Source: Mycobacterium sp. IS-1496
Lineage (GTDB): Bacteria > Actinomycetota > Actinomycetes > Mycobacteriales > Mycobacteriaceae
Assembly (NCBI RefSeq): GCF_001499995.1
Contig: NZ_LQIU01000011.1
Coordinates: 1 to 64,000 of the forward strand
Length of the DNA: 64,000 nucleotides
Direction: 5' to 3'
The notes below the pieces were generated by a model. It was not told the DNA's origin. It ran no database searches and saw nothing but the letters and a program-made list of their open reading frames with translations. Shown here one piece after another: positions 16,582 through 27,355 of the stretch (position 1 is its first letter; each line of letters starts with the position of its first letter). A program made the position numbers and the translations under genes.

Positions 16582-17412
16582 GTGGGGGCTTGGAAAAACT
16601 TGTCAGCCGTCCCGGTGCGCGGCGTGGTCGGCCGCGCCGGCAACGCCTCGATGTTCGACCTGAAGCGTTGGGCACCCTCGCCGGAAGCCGCGGTGTTCGT
16701 GGAGCACTTCTGGTCGGTCACCTGGGATCTGCGCGGGCAGCCCCCTTTCGACAGCAGCGTCATCGCGTTTCCGTCGGTGCACCTCACCCACGAATGGGGT
16801 GACGACGGGGTCCGGCACGGACACCTGCTGCCAGCGACCCTGGTGCACGGCGTGGTGGAGCGGGTGTTCCGCACGACCATCCGCGAGCGGGGCGCGGTCG
16901 TCGGTGCGCGCTTTCGGCCCGGCGGGTTCGCCGCGCGTTTCGGCCGCGACGCCGCGCCGTTGACGGGCCGCGTCCAGCCGGTCGACGACGAGCTGTTCGG
17001 CGGCCCGCTCGCGGTACCCGACCACATCGGGCGCGCCGGCGAAGTGCTGGACCGGGCCGTCGCCGCGGTCGCCGGCGACGTTGACCCGGTCTACCCGGCG
17101 TTGACGGCGCTGGTCGACCGGATCCGTGACGACGACCGGTTGCAGCGCGTCGAACAGGTGGTGGCCCTGTCGCCGTGGAGCGAACGCACGGTTCAGCGGG
17201 TGTTCCGCCGCTACGTCGGGGTGCCGGTGAAGTGGGTGCTGTGCCGATACCGTCTGCAGCAGGCCGCCCTGGAGATCGAGAGCGCACCCGACGTCGACTT
17301 CGCCGACCTCGCGGCGCGACTCGGCTGGTACGACCAGGCCCACTTCATCAATGACTTCCGCGCCATGTTGGGTTGCACGCCAGGCGAATACGCCTCCCGG
17401 CACGGCGCCTGA
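16582..17412 (+). CDS. AraC family transcriptional regulator
   Basis: A 276-residue regulator. The N-terminal half resembles the DUF6597 sensor domain common in this subfamily (VEHFWSVTWDL, SVHLTHEWG, VVGARFRPGGF). The C-terminal AraC DNA-binding domain (about 170-276) has two helix-turn-helices, with SPWSERTVQRVFRRYVGVP and DLAARLGWYDQAHFINDFRA followed by GCTPGEYA. The GTG at 16582 is chosen from the leaderless-type hexamer and absence of overlap with the divergent VOC gene. Target genes are unknown; the VOC gene is the simplest candidate. Confidence 0.88.
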   Translation: MGAWKNLSAVPVRGVVGRAGNASMFDLKRWAPSPEAAVFVEHFWSVTWDLRGQPPFDSSVIAFPSVHLTHEWGDDGVRHGHLLPATLVHGVVERVFRTTIRERGAVVGARFRPGGFAARFGRDAAPLTGRVQPVDDELFGGPLAVPDHIGRAGEVLDRAVAAVAGDVDPVYPALTALVDRIRDDDRLQRVEQVVALSPWSERTVQRVFRRYVGVPVKWVLCRYRLQQAALEIESAPDVDFADLAARLGWYDQAHFINDFRAMLGCTPGEYASRHGA

Positions 17413-17428
17413 CCGGTCGAAGCATCGG

Positions 17429-17563
17429 TCAGCGGATGGTGACGTGGACGATGCGGTCGTCGTTGTCGTAGCGGACCGAGACGATGCTGGACTGTTCGAG
17501 CGGCTTGTTCATGCCCTGCTTGGTGACGCGGACCTGGTAACCGCGGTCGTCGAGGGAGCTGGC
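17429..17563 (-). pseudogene. Truncated 3' remnant of a small secreted-protein gene (paralogue of 60197-60445)
   Basis: Read on the minus strand, this stretch encodes about 43 residues ending RYDNDDRIVHVTIR and a TGA at 17431-17429. It matches the C-terminal half of the intact small secreted protein at 60.2 kb: LDDRGYQVRV versus LDDRGYAVRV, and SSIVSVRYDNDDR is identical in both. The signal peptide and start are gone. Going upstream, the frame runs into the TGA that ends the adjacent cyclase/ATPase gene (17566-17564), so the homology breaks exactly where that gene begins. This is a decayed duplicate truncated by arrival or rearrangement of the neighbouring gene. Confidence 0.85.
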
Positions 17564-20500
17564 TCAGGACATCTGCTGTGCGAGCGCCACGTCGGCCTCG
17601 TACCCGGAGTCGACCGCCAGCGTTCGGTATCGGTCTCGGAGGTGTGCGTAGGTGGCGTTGTCACCACGGACATGGGCCAGGAGCGCGCGCAAGCGCAGCA
17701 CGGTGGTGTCTCGCGTGCGCCACCCGTCCAGCGCTGTCTCCGCGGCGAGCACACCGATGGTCTCCTCCGCCTCCGCGATCTCGTCGGCATCGCCGCCGTT
17801 GAGCAAGGTCTCGACGAACAGGCGAGCGGTCGGCGCGGTGTGCCCGTGCTGGCCTTCCGCGCGCAGAGCGTTCCACGCAGCGCGTAGCACCGGCACCGCG
17901 CCGTCTCGATCCCCACGCAGCGTCATCCCTCGACCGATCCAGGAGTCGAGTATCGGCAGGTGCGCCTGATAGAACCGCCCGTCCACACACATCTGGCGGG
18001 TCTGCCTCAGCAGCGTCATCGCCGCATCGGCGTCCGGGCGGTCCCCGTGGAGCAGCGCCACACCGAAGCCCATCCGTGCGAAGCCCAACCCGAGGTCGTC
18101 CGCCGACCGTTCCGCGAACTGCAGGACGCTCTCGAGTTGACGGCGCACACCCGCATCCGGCTGCAGGATTCCGTGGGCGATCGGCATCGCGAATGCGTAC
18201 ACGATCACGATGCCCAGCGACATCGAGTCCGTCTCGTTGACCATGGCGACGGCCCGGTCCGCATCGACCCGCCACCCGTGCTCGCCGGCCGCTGCCCGGC
18301 CGAACGCGCGGGATGCATAGGCGCTTGCCAGCGGGGCTCCGACGAAGAGTCCCGCACCGCTGAATTCGGTGTCGTCGGCGACTTCGATGACCATCTGCGC
18401 CCACCGGAGCGCCTCGGCGAGATCTCCGGCGGTCATCCGGATGGCGATCGGTCCCACCGACAGCTGCATCATGAGTGTAGGGTCACCGGAGGATTCGATC
18501 AGGGCCGACAACTCCGGCGTCATCTCGATCGCTTCACGCGCTCTGCCTTTCATGAAGTGCTCGCCGAGAACGCCGGACATCGCGACCGCGAGTGACGCTT
18601 TGTCTCCCGCCTGTTCACACAGTTCGCGCAGCTCGTCGAAACGCTCGCCGGAGACCTCGAGGCCGGTGCGGAAACCGGAGCCGCACAACATTGTTCGCGG
18701 GGCGATCCGCTTGGTGAGGGTGTCGGGCGCGTCGGCGGGTAGTTCGTCGGCGATTCGGCGTGCGCGCTCCCAGCTCACCTGTGCCGCGGAGATGTCGCGC
18801 GTGGTCAGCCACGCTCCGGCACGCATGTGCCAGTCGTAAGCGTCCTCCCATTCTCCGGCGCGCTCCAGGTGTTCGGCGATCAGCGCCGCGTTCCCGTCGA
18901 CGGCAGCGGGATCGAGTGTCTGAACCAGTTCCGCCAGACGACGGTGCAGGATCGCACGATCCGACTTCAGCTGCGACTCGTACGCGACCGCCCGGATGAG
19001 CGGCTGGTGAAAGGCGTACAAGGGGCGCGGCGTGAAGCGGATCTGGTCGACCAGCTCGGCCGCCACCAACTCGTCGATCTGCGGCTCGATGCCGAGTCCG
19101 TGCAGCGTGCGGGCCTCGAACACCGATCCCGCGACCGCCGCGGCGCAGAGGGTGCGTTTGGCGCCAGGCTGCAGTCGGTCGATACGCGCGGCGATGGTGG
19201 CCTGCAATGTCGCCGGAACCGTCAGCTCGTGCCGCCCGCGGATCACCGTGTAATCGCCGCGTTCACCGCGCAACGCACCGCGTTCTTGGAGGTCACGCAC
19301 CATCTCGCGCAGGAAGAACGGATTACCCCCGCCCTGCTCCACTATCGCGGAGCACAATTCCCGGTCGGCGGCGGCCGGGCCGAGCAGGCCGGTGACGAGG
19401 GCGGAGGATTCCGGCTCGGACAGGGGCATGAGCGCAAACGTCTGGGCTACGGGGATGGCGTTGAGAGTGCCGCGGTACTGCGGTCGTGAGGTGATCAGCA
19501 CCATGCTGGGCACCCGTGGCACCACACTGAGGAAGTCGGCGAGCAGCGATTCGCTGATCCGGTCGATCCAGTGCACATCCTCGATCACGTACAGCGCCGG
19601 GGTGGTTCGGCTGAGCGAGACGGCGTTGATCAGCGCAGTGAGCCGGCGGCGACGAGCGTCCGGATCGATCGGAGGGATGTCCGCGTCGGATTCGGCGACC
19701 CCGAGAAGTTCCTGGAGGAGGAGCCGGTCCTGTGGATCGGCACCCGGCGTCAGCTCGTCGAGGATCGCTCTGGCGGTGCCGGGCTCGACACCGGACACAC
19801 CGGTACCGGTGCGGAGGAGTTGCCGGATGACATGGAAAGAGATGTCGCTGGCATGCGATTCGCAGTACACGGAATGGATCTCCATCCCGAGCCGCGCCGC
19901 ATCCTGCAGCACCGCCCGTACCAGCCGGCTCTTCCCGATACCCGGCGGGCCGACGACGTGTACCACCGAGCCCTGTCCGCCCGTGACCCGCTGCAGGAGC
20001 GCCTCGACCGCTGCCCGCTCCCAGCGGCGGCCGACCATGTCGGTGTCATCGATTTGTGCGGTGCGGGCGCCGACGGCCAGCAGACGACGCGCGGGGACGC
20101 GGATCCCCGAACCCTTAAGGACGACGGTCTCCGGGTCGCCCAATTCGGCGCAGTCCCGCACCAACCCGGCCGTCGCGGCGCTCAGCATCACCCCGCCGGG
20201 CGGGGCGGCGGACTCCATGCGCTGCGCCAGTCCGACGTGTTCGCCTATCGCGGTGTAGATCGGCGAATCGGACCCGACTCCACCGGTGATCACCTGACCG
20301 GAATCCAGACCGACGCGCAGTGCAAGTGCCACCCCGTCGCGCGCGCGGATCTGTTCTCGCAGACCGTCTGCCTCCCTCTGGATGTCGATGGCGGCCAGAC
20401 AGGCGCGAAAAGCGTGGTCTTCCAGAGCGATCGGCGCACCGAAGACCGCCATCACACCGTCACCGGTGAACTTGTCGAGGGTGCCGCCGTAGTGCCGCAC

Positions 20501-20728
20501 GACGCGCGAACACCGGTCGAACACATCTCCCATGATCTCGCGCAGCCGTTCTGCGCCGACGCTCGCGGCCAGATCCATCGACCGGACGACATCGGCGAAG
20601 AGCACTGTGACCTGCTTGTATTCCGCTTCCTGCGGTGCGGCCACCGGTGCGCCACAGGCGTCGCAGAACCGGGCGTCAGCCCGCGGGTGTGCTCCACACA
20701 CCGAGCATTCCGCCGCCGCCGCCGTCAT
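17564..20728 (-). CDS. Class III adenylate/guanylate cyclase fused to AAA ATPase (signalling ATPase)
   Basis: A 1054-residue protein. It begins with a zinc ribbon (Cys 8, 11, 22, 25), then a class III cyclase domain (about 38-210) with metal Asp46 (FADVV) and Asp90 (FTGDG), Lys86, and Arg170; the usual transition-state Asn is Gly166 (EHVGLAQR), so catalysis may be weak or lost. An AAA_16/NB-ARC-like ATPase follows with Walker A GPPGIGKS (260-267) and Walker B LYVIEDVHW. The rest is helical, TPR-like. Unlike LuxR-type relatives it lacks a C-terminal helix-turn-helix. Start at 20728 has GGAG at good spacing. It abuts a truncated gene, suggesting acquisition by rearrangement. Ligand unknown. Confidence 0.85.
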   Translation of the reverse strand: MTAAAAECSVCGAHPRADARFCDACGAPVAAPQEAEYKQVTVLFADVVRSMDLAASVGAERLREIMGDVFDRCSRVVRHYGGTLDKFTGDGVMAVFGAPIALEDHAFRACLAAIDIQREADGLREQIRARDGVALALRVGLDSGQVITGGVGSDSPIYTAIGEHVGLAQRMESAAPPGGVMLSAATAGLVRDCAELGDPETVVLKGSGIRVPARRLLAVGARTAQIDDTDMVGRRWERAAVEALLQRVTGGQGSVVHVVGPPGIGKSRLVRAVLQDAARLGMEIHSVYCESHASDISFHVIRQLLRTGTGVSGVEPGTARAILDELTPGADPQDRLLLQELLGVAESDADIPPIDPDARRRRLTALINAVSLSRTTPALYVIEDVHWIDRISESLLADFLSVVPRVPSMVLITSRPQYRGTLNAIPVAQTFALMPLSEPESSALVTGLLGPAAADRELCSAIVEQGGGNPFFLREMVRDLQERGALRGERGDYTVIRGRHELTVPATLQATIAARIDRLQPGAKRTLCAAAVAGSVFEARTLHGLGIEPQIDELVAAELVDQIRFTPRPLYAFHQPLIRAVAYESQLKSDRAILHRRLAELVQTLDPAAVDGNAALIAEHLERAGEWEDAYDWHMRAGAWLTTRDISAAQVSWERARRIADELPADAPDTLTKRIAPRTMLCGSGFRTGLEVSGERFDELRELCEQAGDKASLAVAMSGVLGEHFMKGRAREAIEMTPELSALIESSGDPTLMMQLSVGPIAIRMTAGDLAEALRWAQMVIEVADDTEFSGAGLFVGAPLASAYASRAFGRAAAGEHGWRVDADRAVAMVNETDSMSLGIVIVYAFAMPIAHGILQPDAGVRRQLESVLQFAERSADDLGLGFARMGFGVALLHGDRPDADAAMTLLRQTRQMCVDGRFYQAHLPILDSWIGRGMTLRGDRDGAVPVLRAAWNALRAEGQHGHTAPTARLFVETLLNGGDADEIAEAEETIGVLAAETALDGWRTRDTTVLRLRALLAHVRGDNATYAHLRDRYRTLAVDSGYEADVALAQQMS

Positions 20729-20858
20729 CACCCGCTCCCACCAGCACGCCTCATGCCGAGCATATTGGCCGCGTAAATGCCCGAGGCCGGGTTCGGCGGA
20801 TGTTCGCATCGGCCGGTTGCGGCCTCAAACAATCGAATTCGCTGCCGAACCGGTTCAG

Positions 20859-21353
20859 CTACCCCGCCTTCAGCGCCTCGCGCCAGGCCGCCAGCTTGAG
20901 TTCGTAGCGCATGGTCTGCGCCGGGCTCGTCGACGGCAGCCGGGAGAACTCGACATCGAACCCGCCCGAGACCAGCCGCCGGAAGTTCTTCTCCGCGGCG
21001 GCGCCGTTGAACAGCACCCGTCGAATCGTCGGGTACTCGCCGAAGAAGGACGGGAAGTCGTTGACCACCATGCTCGCCGGCTGCACCGCCGAGTCCAGAC
21101 TGCCTGCGCGCCGGCACGAGTGCAGCACGTCCCACACGGCCACACCGTGCGCGGTGAGCGCGCTGGTGCGGCACGGGTACGGATCGTCGGCGTCGAATCC
21201 GTAGAGCGCACCCATGATGCGCCAGAACGCATTCCGCGGGTTGCCGTAGTACTGGTGTCTGGCCAGCGCCAGCACACTGGGCGCATTGCCCAGCACGAGC
21301 ACCTCGGGCGCCCCATCGACGATCGGTTCGAACCCCTGCACCAGGTCGGACAT
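20859..21353 (-). CDS. Uracil/hypoxanthine-DNA glycosylase superfamily protein (family 6 type)
   Basis: A 164-residue protein of the UDG superfamily matching hypoxanthine-DNA glycosylases. Motif A is [20 protein letters not shown] (about 22-41), followed by NAFW, and the C-terminal motif B is L-P-S-T-S-P-A. Such enzymes remove deaminated purines or uracil. An ATG at 21353 and a GTG one codon upstream are both possible. It is divergent from the Rv1264-type cyclase with a short gap. Together with udgB it gives this 10-kb stretch two different base-excision glycosylases. Confidence 0.85.
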   Translation of the reverse strand: MSDLVQGFEPIVDGAPEVLVLGNAPSVLALARHQYYGNPRNAFWRIMGALYGFDADDPYPCRTSALTAHGVAVWDVLHSCRRAGSLDSAVQPASMVVNDFPSFFGEYPTIRRVLFNGAAAEKNFRRLVSGGFDVEFSRLPSTSPAQTMRYELKLAAWREALKAG

Positions 21354-21397
21354 CACCGACCATGATGCCCAACGCCCGGCTGGGTATACGTTGGGGC

Positions 21398-22519
21398 GTG
21401 ACCGAAGCGCGCGACATCGACGACATCGAGGACCTCCTCGACGGACTGACCGGGGAGGCGCGCGCTGAACGCGCCGAGCTCATCGAGTGGCTGTTCGACC
21501 GTGGTTTCAGCACGGCCGAGGTGCGCGAGGCCATCTCGCCGATGCTGCTGGCCTCGCGACGGCACGTCGGCGACGACGGGGTCTACGTGTCCGCCCGCGA
21601 GACCAGCGAGAAGTTCGGTATCGACCTGACCCTGCTGCAGCGGGTGCAGCGAGCCATGGGCCTGTCCCGGGAGGACGATCCGGACGCGGCGGTGCATCTG
21701 CGCGCCGATGCGGAGACCGCCGCCCACGCCCAGCGGTTCATCGAGTTCGGGCTCGATCCCGACCAGGTCGTCCAGGTGGTCCGGGTGCTCTCCGAGGGAC
21801 TCGCGAGGGCCGCCGAGGTGATGCGGTACACCGCGTTCGCCGCCGTGCTGACACCCGGTGCGTCCGAGCTCGAGATCGCCAGGAAGTCCGAGGCGCTCGT
21901 GCGGGAACTCGCCCCGCAACTCGGTCCCATGATCCACGAGATGCTGCTGCTGCAGTTGCGCCACGCGATGGAGACCGAGGCGGTCTCGGCCACCGAGCGG
22001 GCGGAGGGTCTGCCGCTGCCCGGGGCCCGCGAGGTGTCGATCATGTTCGCCGACCTGGTGGGTTTCACCCGCCTCGGCGAGGCGGTGCCCCCCGAGCAGC
22101 TCGAGCAGCTCGCGCGCCGGCTCGGCGACCTGGCGCGCGAACTCGCCGTGGCCCCGGTGCGGTTCGTCAAGACGATCGGCGACGCGGTGATGCTCGTGAG
22201 CACCGACCCGGCGGCGCTGCTGGAGGCGGCGCTGGCCCTGCTCGACGCGGCGACCAGTGACGCGGACTTCCCGCGGCTGCGGGTGGGGCTGGCCGCAGGG
22301 CAGGCGGTCAGCCGGGCGGGGGACTGGTTCGGCAGCCCGGTCAACCTCGCCAGCCGGGTCACCGGCGCCGCCCGGCCGGGAACGGTGCTGGTCGCCGAGT
22401 CGGTCCGCGAGGCCATCGGTGACGACGAGCGGTTCTCGTGGTCGTTCGCCGGCGCCCGTCACCTCAAGGGCATCAAGGGCGAGACGAAGATGTTCCGCGC
22501 CCGCCGCCCCACCGACTGA
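21398..22519 (+). CDS. Class III adenylyl cyclase with autoinhibitory N-terminal domain (Rv1264-like)
   Basis: A 373-residue soluble adenylyl cyclase. The N-terminal helical half (1-205) corresponds to the pH-sensing autoinhibitory domain of Rv1264, with closely similar pieces such as [12 protein letters not shown] and PGARE. The catalytic domain has metal Asp219 (FADLVG) and Asp262 (TIGDAV), Lys258, Asp309, and the transition-state pair Asn316/Arg320 (SPVNLASR), so it should be active as a homodimer. The GTG at 21398 is preferred over an ATG at 21362 by fit to Rv1264 length and TACGTT five bases upstream. It makes cAMP, with activity raised at acidic pH in the M. tuberculosis enzyme. Confidence 0.92.
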   Translation: MTEARDIDDIEDLLDGLTGEARAERAELIEWLFDRGFSTAEVREAISPMLLASRRHVGDDGVYVSARETSEKFGIDLTLLQRVQRAMGLSREDDPDAAVHLRADAETAAHAQRFIEFGLDPDQVVQVVRVLSEGLARAAEVMRYTAFAAVLTPGASELEIARKSEALVRELAPQLGPMIHEMLLLQLRHAMETEAVSATERAEGLPLPGAREVSIMFADLVGFTRLGEAVPPEQLEQLARRLGDLARELAVAPVRFVKTIGDAVMLVSTDPAALLEAALALLDAATSDADFPRLRVGLAAGQAVSRAGDWFGSPVNLASRVTGAARPGTVLVAESVREAIGDDERFSWSFAGARHLKGIKGETKMFRARRPTD

Positions 22520-22522
22520 CCC

Positions 22523-24729
<2,207 letters not shown>

Positions 24730-24733
<4 letters not shown>

Positions 24734-24933
24734 GGCGTGGGGCGTACGTCGTATCCGCAGTCCTCGATGGCGGAGACGACGGCGGTCTGGTCGGGTTCAC
24801 CGCTGACCGTGACGGCCGAGGCGTCCAGATCCACCGCGACGGCGGTGACGCCGGGCAGCGGCTGCACGGCCTCGGTGATGCTGGCGACGCAGTGCGCGCA
24901 GCTCATCCCTTCGACTTCCAACTTCAGGCTCAT
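24730..24933 (-). CDS. CopZ-like copper chaperone (heavy-metal-associated domain)
   Basis: A 67-residue free-standing HMA domain. The metal site is G-M-S-C-A-H-C (Cys12, Cys15), with the beta-alpha-beta-beta-alpha-beta pattern complete to YDVRP. It should carry Cu(I) to the ATPase encoded directly downstream, whose start overlaps its stop. The ATG at 24933 is 11 bp from the CsoR-type operator, so expression should be copper-induced. Confidence 0.92.
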
Positions 24934-24944
24934 GACCCGAGCAT

Positions 24945-24961
24945 ATACCCGTAGGGGGTAT
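24945..24961. promoter_or_regulatory. CsoR-type copper operator
   Basis: ATACCCGTAGGGGGTAT is a near-palindrome with the TACCC...GGGTA half-sites of CsoR-family operators. It lies 11 bp upstream of the chaperone start in the 46-bp gap after the acyl-CoA synthetase gene. It predicts derepression by Cu(I). No csoR gene is in the window. Confidence 0.8.
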
Positions 24962-24979
24962 GGGTAAACGGCCCGGTCC

Positions 24980-26554
24980 TCATCCGAAGGCGGCCGCGAG
25001 CGCCTTCTTGTCGACCTTCTCCCCGGCCAGCGTGGGAAGGGGTTCGCTCCGGATCAGCCACCGGGTCGGGACGGCGAACGAGGACACCACGCCCGCGAGG
25101 TGGCGCCGCAGCTCCTCCTCGGTCGGTGGCCGGGCGCCCGTGCGGTGGACGACCACCGCGGCCAGCTCCTCGCCGAGGTCGGGGTGGGGCAGGCCCAGCG
25201 CGGCGGCCTCGACCACGGCCGGATGGCTGGTGAGCGCCGCCTCGACGTGGGGGCACGCGATGTTCTCACCGCCGCGGATCACGATGTCCTTGCTGCGGCC
25301 GTCGATGAAGAGGAATCCGTCGCTGTCGAGGTGGCCGAGATCGCCGGTGTGCAACCAGCCGTCGGCGTCGACGGTCTCGTCGTCGGCGCGACCCGCGTAG
25401 CCCAGCATCACGGTCGGGGAGCGGGCCAGCACCTCACCCACACCTTCGTCGTCGGGTCGATCTATGCGCAACTCGACGACGGGATAGGGCCTGCCGACCG
25501 TGCCCGGCCGCGCGCGCAGGTCCCGGCTGTCGGCGACGGTGAGAAAGCCACCCGCCTCGGTCATCCCCCAGGTGTTGGACAGTCCGCGCTCACGCAGGTT
25601 GGGCAGCGTCGCGCGGATCCGGTCGAGCAGTTCGGGACTCACCGGGGCGCCACCGAGCGGCCAGGACCGCAGGCTGCTCAGGTCACGCGACCCGGAATCC
25701 GGGTGTTCGAGGACGCGCACGGCCATGGTGGGCACCGCACCCCAGATCTGCACGCGTTCGCGCTCGATCAGCGACATCACCTGCCCGGCGTCGAACCTGC
25801 CCTGCGCCAGCACGATTCGGCCGCCGGTCAGGAAATGCGTGAGCAGGCTCGACAGGCCGCCGATGTGGAACATCGGCGTACTCGCCAGGCTGACCGCCTG
25901 CGGCGAGTCGGCGTCGAGCAGGTGGGGCAACCTGCCGTTGCGCGCCAGGATGTTCTGCTGATTGGCGATCACCGAACGTCGCGACAGCTCAACGGCTTTC
26001 GGTAGCCCGGAGCTGCCGGAGGTGAACAGGATGACCGCGACGTCGTCGAGGTCCGGTTCGATGTCCGGGTCGACGCCGACGTCGCCCGAGGTGTCGGGGC
26101 CAGCACCCTCGAAGGCGGATGCGAGGCCGGCGAGTGGGCTGGTGGCGGTCGACGTGTCCAGCGCGGTGTCGGTCAGGATGTGGCGCAGGTCGAGCAGGTC
26201 GCCGGCATGGGCCACCTCGGTCCGGCTCCACCAGCGGTTGCCGAGCACCGGAACCGCCCCGCGCAGCAGGAGCGCGAACACGGCCAGGACCCACTCGGGG
26301 CTGTTGTACCCGAAGACCATCACCCGGTCCCGTGGGCGCACCCCGAGGCCGTCGATCTGCGCGCCGGCCCGGCCGAGGGCGCTGCGGAATTCGGCGTAGG
26401 TGATGCGGCGCTCGCCGTGGACCAGGAACTCCCGGTCCGTCCAGCAGCGGGTGCCCGCGATGAGATCGCCGATCGTGGTGGGGCTGCGGCGGTAGAGGCG
26501 GCCGGGGTGACCGGCGTAGACCCCGTCGAACGCCTCGCTGTCCCAGTCGCTCAC
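24980..26554 (-). CDS. AMP-dependent acyl-CoA synthetase/ligase (FadD type)
   Basis: A 524-residue ANL-superfamily adenylating enzyme that activates a carboxylic acid to its CoA thioester. The P-loop is LFTSGSSGLPKAVELS, the A5 motif is SNTWGMTEAG (aromatic/Thr-Glu), A7 is WLHTGDLG and A8 is DGRSKDIVIRGGENI; the final catalytic Lys lies in the last residues (GEKVDKKAL). The GTG at 26554 is chosen because AGGAGG sits 10 bases upstream; further upstream codons lie in a repeat. Substrate chain length is not predictable. It precedes the copper genes on the same strand, but an operator in between argues for separate control. Confidence 0.87.
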   Translation of the reverse strand: MSDWDSEAFDGVYAGHPGRLYRRSPTTIGDLIAGTRCWTDREFLVHGERRITYAEFRSALGRAGAQIDGLGVRPRDRVMVFGYNSPEWVLAVFALLLRGAVPVLGNRWWSRTEVAHAGDLLDLRHILTDTALDTSTATSPLAGLASAFEGAGPDTSGDVGVDPDIEPDLDDVAVILFTSGSSGLPKAVELSRRSVIANQQNILARNGRLPHLLDADSPQAVSLASTPMFHIGGLSSLLTHFLTGGRIVLAQGRFDAGQVMSLIERERVQIWGAVPTMAVRVLEHPDSGSRDLSSLRSWPLGGAPVSPELLDRIRATLPNLRERGLSNTWGMTEAGGFLTVADSRDLRARPGTVGRPYPVVELRIDRPDDEGVGEVLARSPTVMLGYAGRADDETVDADGWLHTGDLGHLDSDGFLFIDGRSKDIVIRGGENIACPHVEAALTSHPAVVEAAALGLPHPDLGEELAAVVVHRTGARPPTEEELRRHLAGVVSSFAVPTRWLIRSEPLPTLAGEKVDKKALAAAFG

Positions 26555-26583
26555 GATGCGGCCACCTCCTTTCCGCGCCGAGA

Positions 26584-26644
26584 CTACGGTTCGTGACGCT
26601 TTCCGCGCCGGACGCGTCAACAACCGTAGTGTCGCGGCCTGCGC
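26584..26644. repeat. 61-bp palindromic repeat, copy 1 (family shared with 27294-27355)
   Basis: The element contains the imperfect dyad CTACGGTTCGTGACGC...GCGTCAACAACCGTAG around a 13-bp loop and continues with TGTCGCGGCCTGCGC. A second copy in the same orientation lies at 27294-27355; most positions agree with one indel. The two flank the gene at 26712-27275. Copy 1 lies just upstream of the acyl-CoA synthetase ribosome binding site. Confidence 0.8.
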
Positions 26645-26696
26645 CGCCGCGCTGACGTTCGCCCCTGGAGAAACCCTTCCACCAGTAATGTAACGG

Positions 26697-26712
26697 TGTA
26701 ATCATGTAATCA
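26697..26712 (+). promoter_or_regulatory. Tandem TGTAATCA repeat at a start codon, possible operator
   Basis: Two exact back-to-back copies of TGTAATCA end at the first base of the ATG at 26712; a related TGTAAC lies just upstream (26689-26694). AT-rich tandem octamers stand out in this GC-rich DNA and are typical of ribbon-helix-helix regulator sites. Autoregulation is inferred. Confidence 0.5.
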
Positions 26713-27275
26713 TGAAGACACATCATCACCGCCGACCCGGCCGGCCGGGCGGCTGGCAGCAAGCCGATCAGCCCGACGCGGGCGACGCCGCCGACTGGTT
26801 CGCGGGCCGGATACCGGACGGGTGGTTCGCCGGCGACCCCACCGTGGTCGTCGACCGCGAGGAGATCACCGTGATCGGCCGTCTGACCGAACCCGACGAA
26901 CAGGAGAGCGAGGCCCGGGCCTCCGGGCGCGCCGCCCGCTTCCGGGAGCAGACGCGTCCGGAGCGCATGCAGATCGCCGACGAGGCCGAGGCCCGCTACG
27001 GCCGCAAGGTCTCCTGGGGCGTCGAGGTGGGTCCGGCTGAGCACACCGAGCGAATCCTGTTCACCCACATCGCCGTACCGGTCATGACGCGGCTCCGCCA
27101 GCCCGAGCGTCAGGTGCTCGACACGCTGGTCGACGCCGGGGTCGCGCGGTCACGCTCGGACGCCTTGGCCTGGTCGGTCCGGCTGGTGGGTCAACACGCC
27201 GACGAGTGGCTGGCCCAACTGCGCGAGGCGATGGCGAAGGTCGACGATCTGCGCGCCGACGGCCCGCAACTCTAG
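26712..27275 (+). CDS. Uncharacterised protein with possible C-terminal ribbon-helix-helix fold
   Basis: A 187-residue protein I do not recognise. It starts with a basic His/Arg/Gly-rich tail (MKTHHHRRPGRPGG), has a middle segment of strands with VVVDREEITVIGRL, and ends in a region (about 135-180) patterned like the CopG/Arc ribbon-helix-helix: RQVLDTLVDAGVARSRSDA followed by a second helix LAWSVRLVGQHADEWL. That would make it a DNA-binding protein. The tandem TGTAATCA at its start and the flanking palindromic repeats on both sides make the gene look like a small cassette inserted between two minus-strand genes. An antitoxin-like role is possible, but no toxin is adjacent. Confidence 0.6.
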   Translation: MKTHHHRRPGRPGGWQQADQPDAGDAADWFAGRIPDGWFAGDPTVVVDREEITVIGRLTEPDEQESEARASGRAARFREQTRPERMQIADEAEARYGRKVSWGVEVGPAEHTERILFTHIAVPVMTRLRQPERQVLDTLVDAGVARSRSDALAWSVRLVGQHADEWLAQLREAMAKVDDLRADGPQL

Positions 27276-27293
27276 GGAGTCACCGCGCCGGGG

Positions 27294-27355
27294 CCACGGT
27301 TGTTGACGCAATCTCGCCGCAGATCCGTCATCAACCGTCGTCTCGCGGCAGGCGC
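27294..27355. repeat. 62-bp palindromic repeat, copy 2
   Basis: CGGTTGTTGACG and CGTCATCAACCG form an 11-of-12 dyad, followed by TCGTCTCGCGGCAGGCGC. It is a direct copy of the element at 26584-26644. It overlaps the 3' end of the molybdopterin oxidoreductase gene and supplies its last eight codons and stop. The outer 14-bp segment ACGGTTGTTGACGC is also the exact inverse of 26614-26627. Confidence 0.8.

Noticed and set aside
17413..17566. Intact small secreted protein gene at 17.4 kb
   Set aside because: No start codon or signal peptide remains; upstream in frame is the stop of the neighbouring gene.
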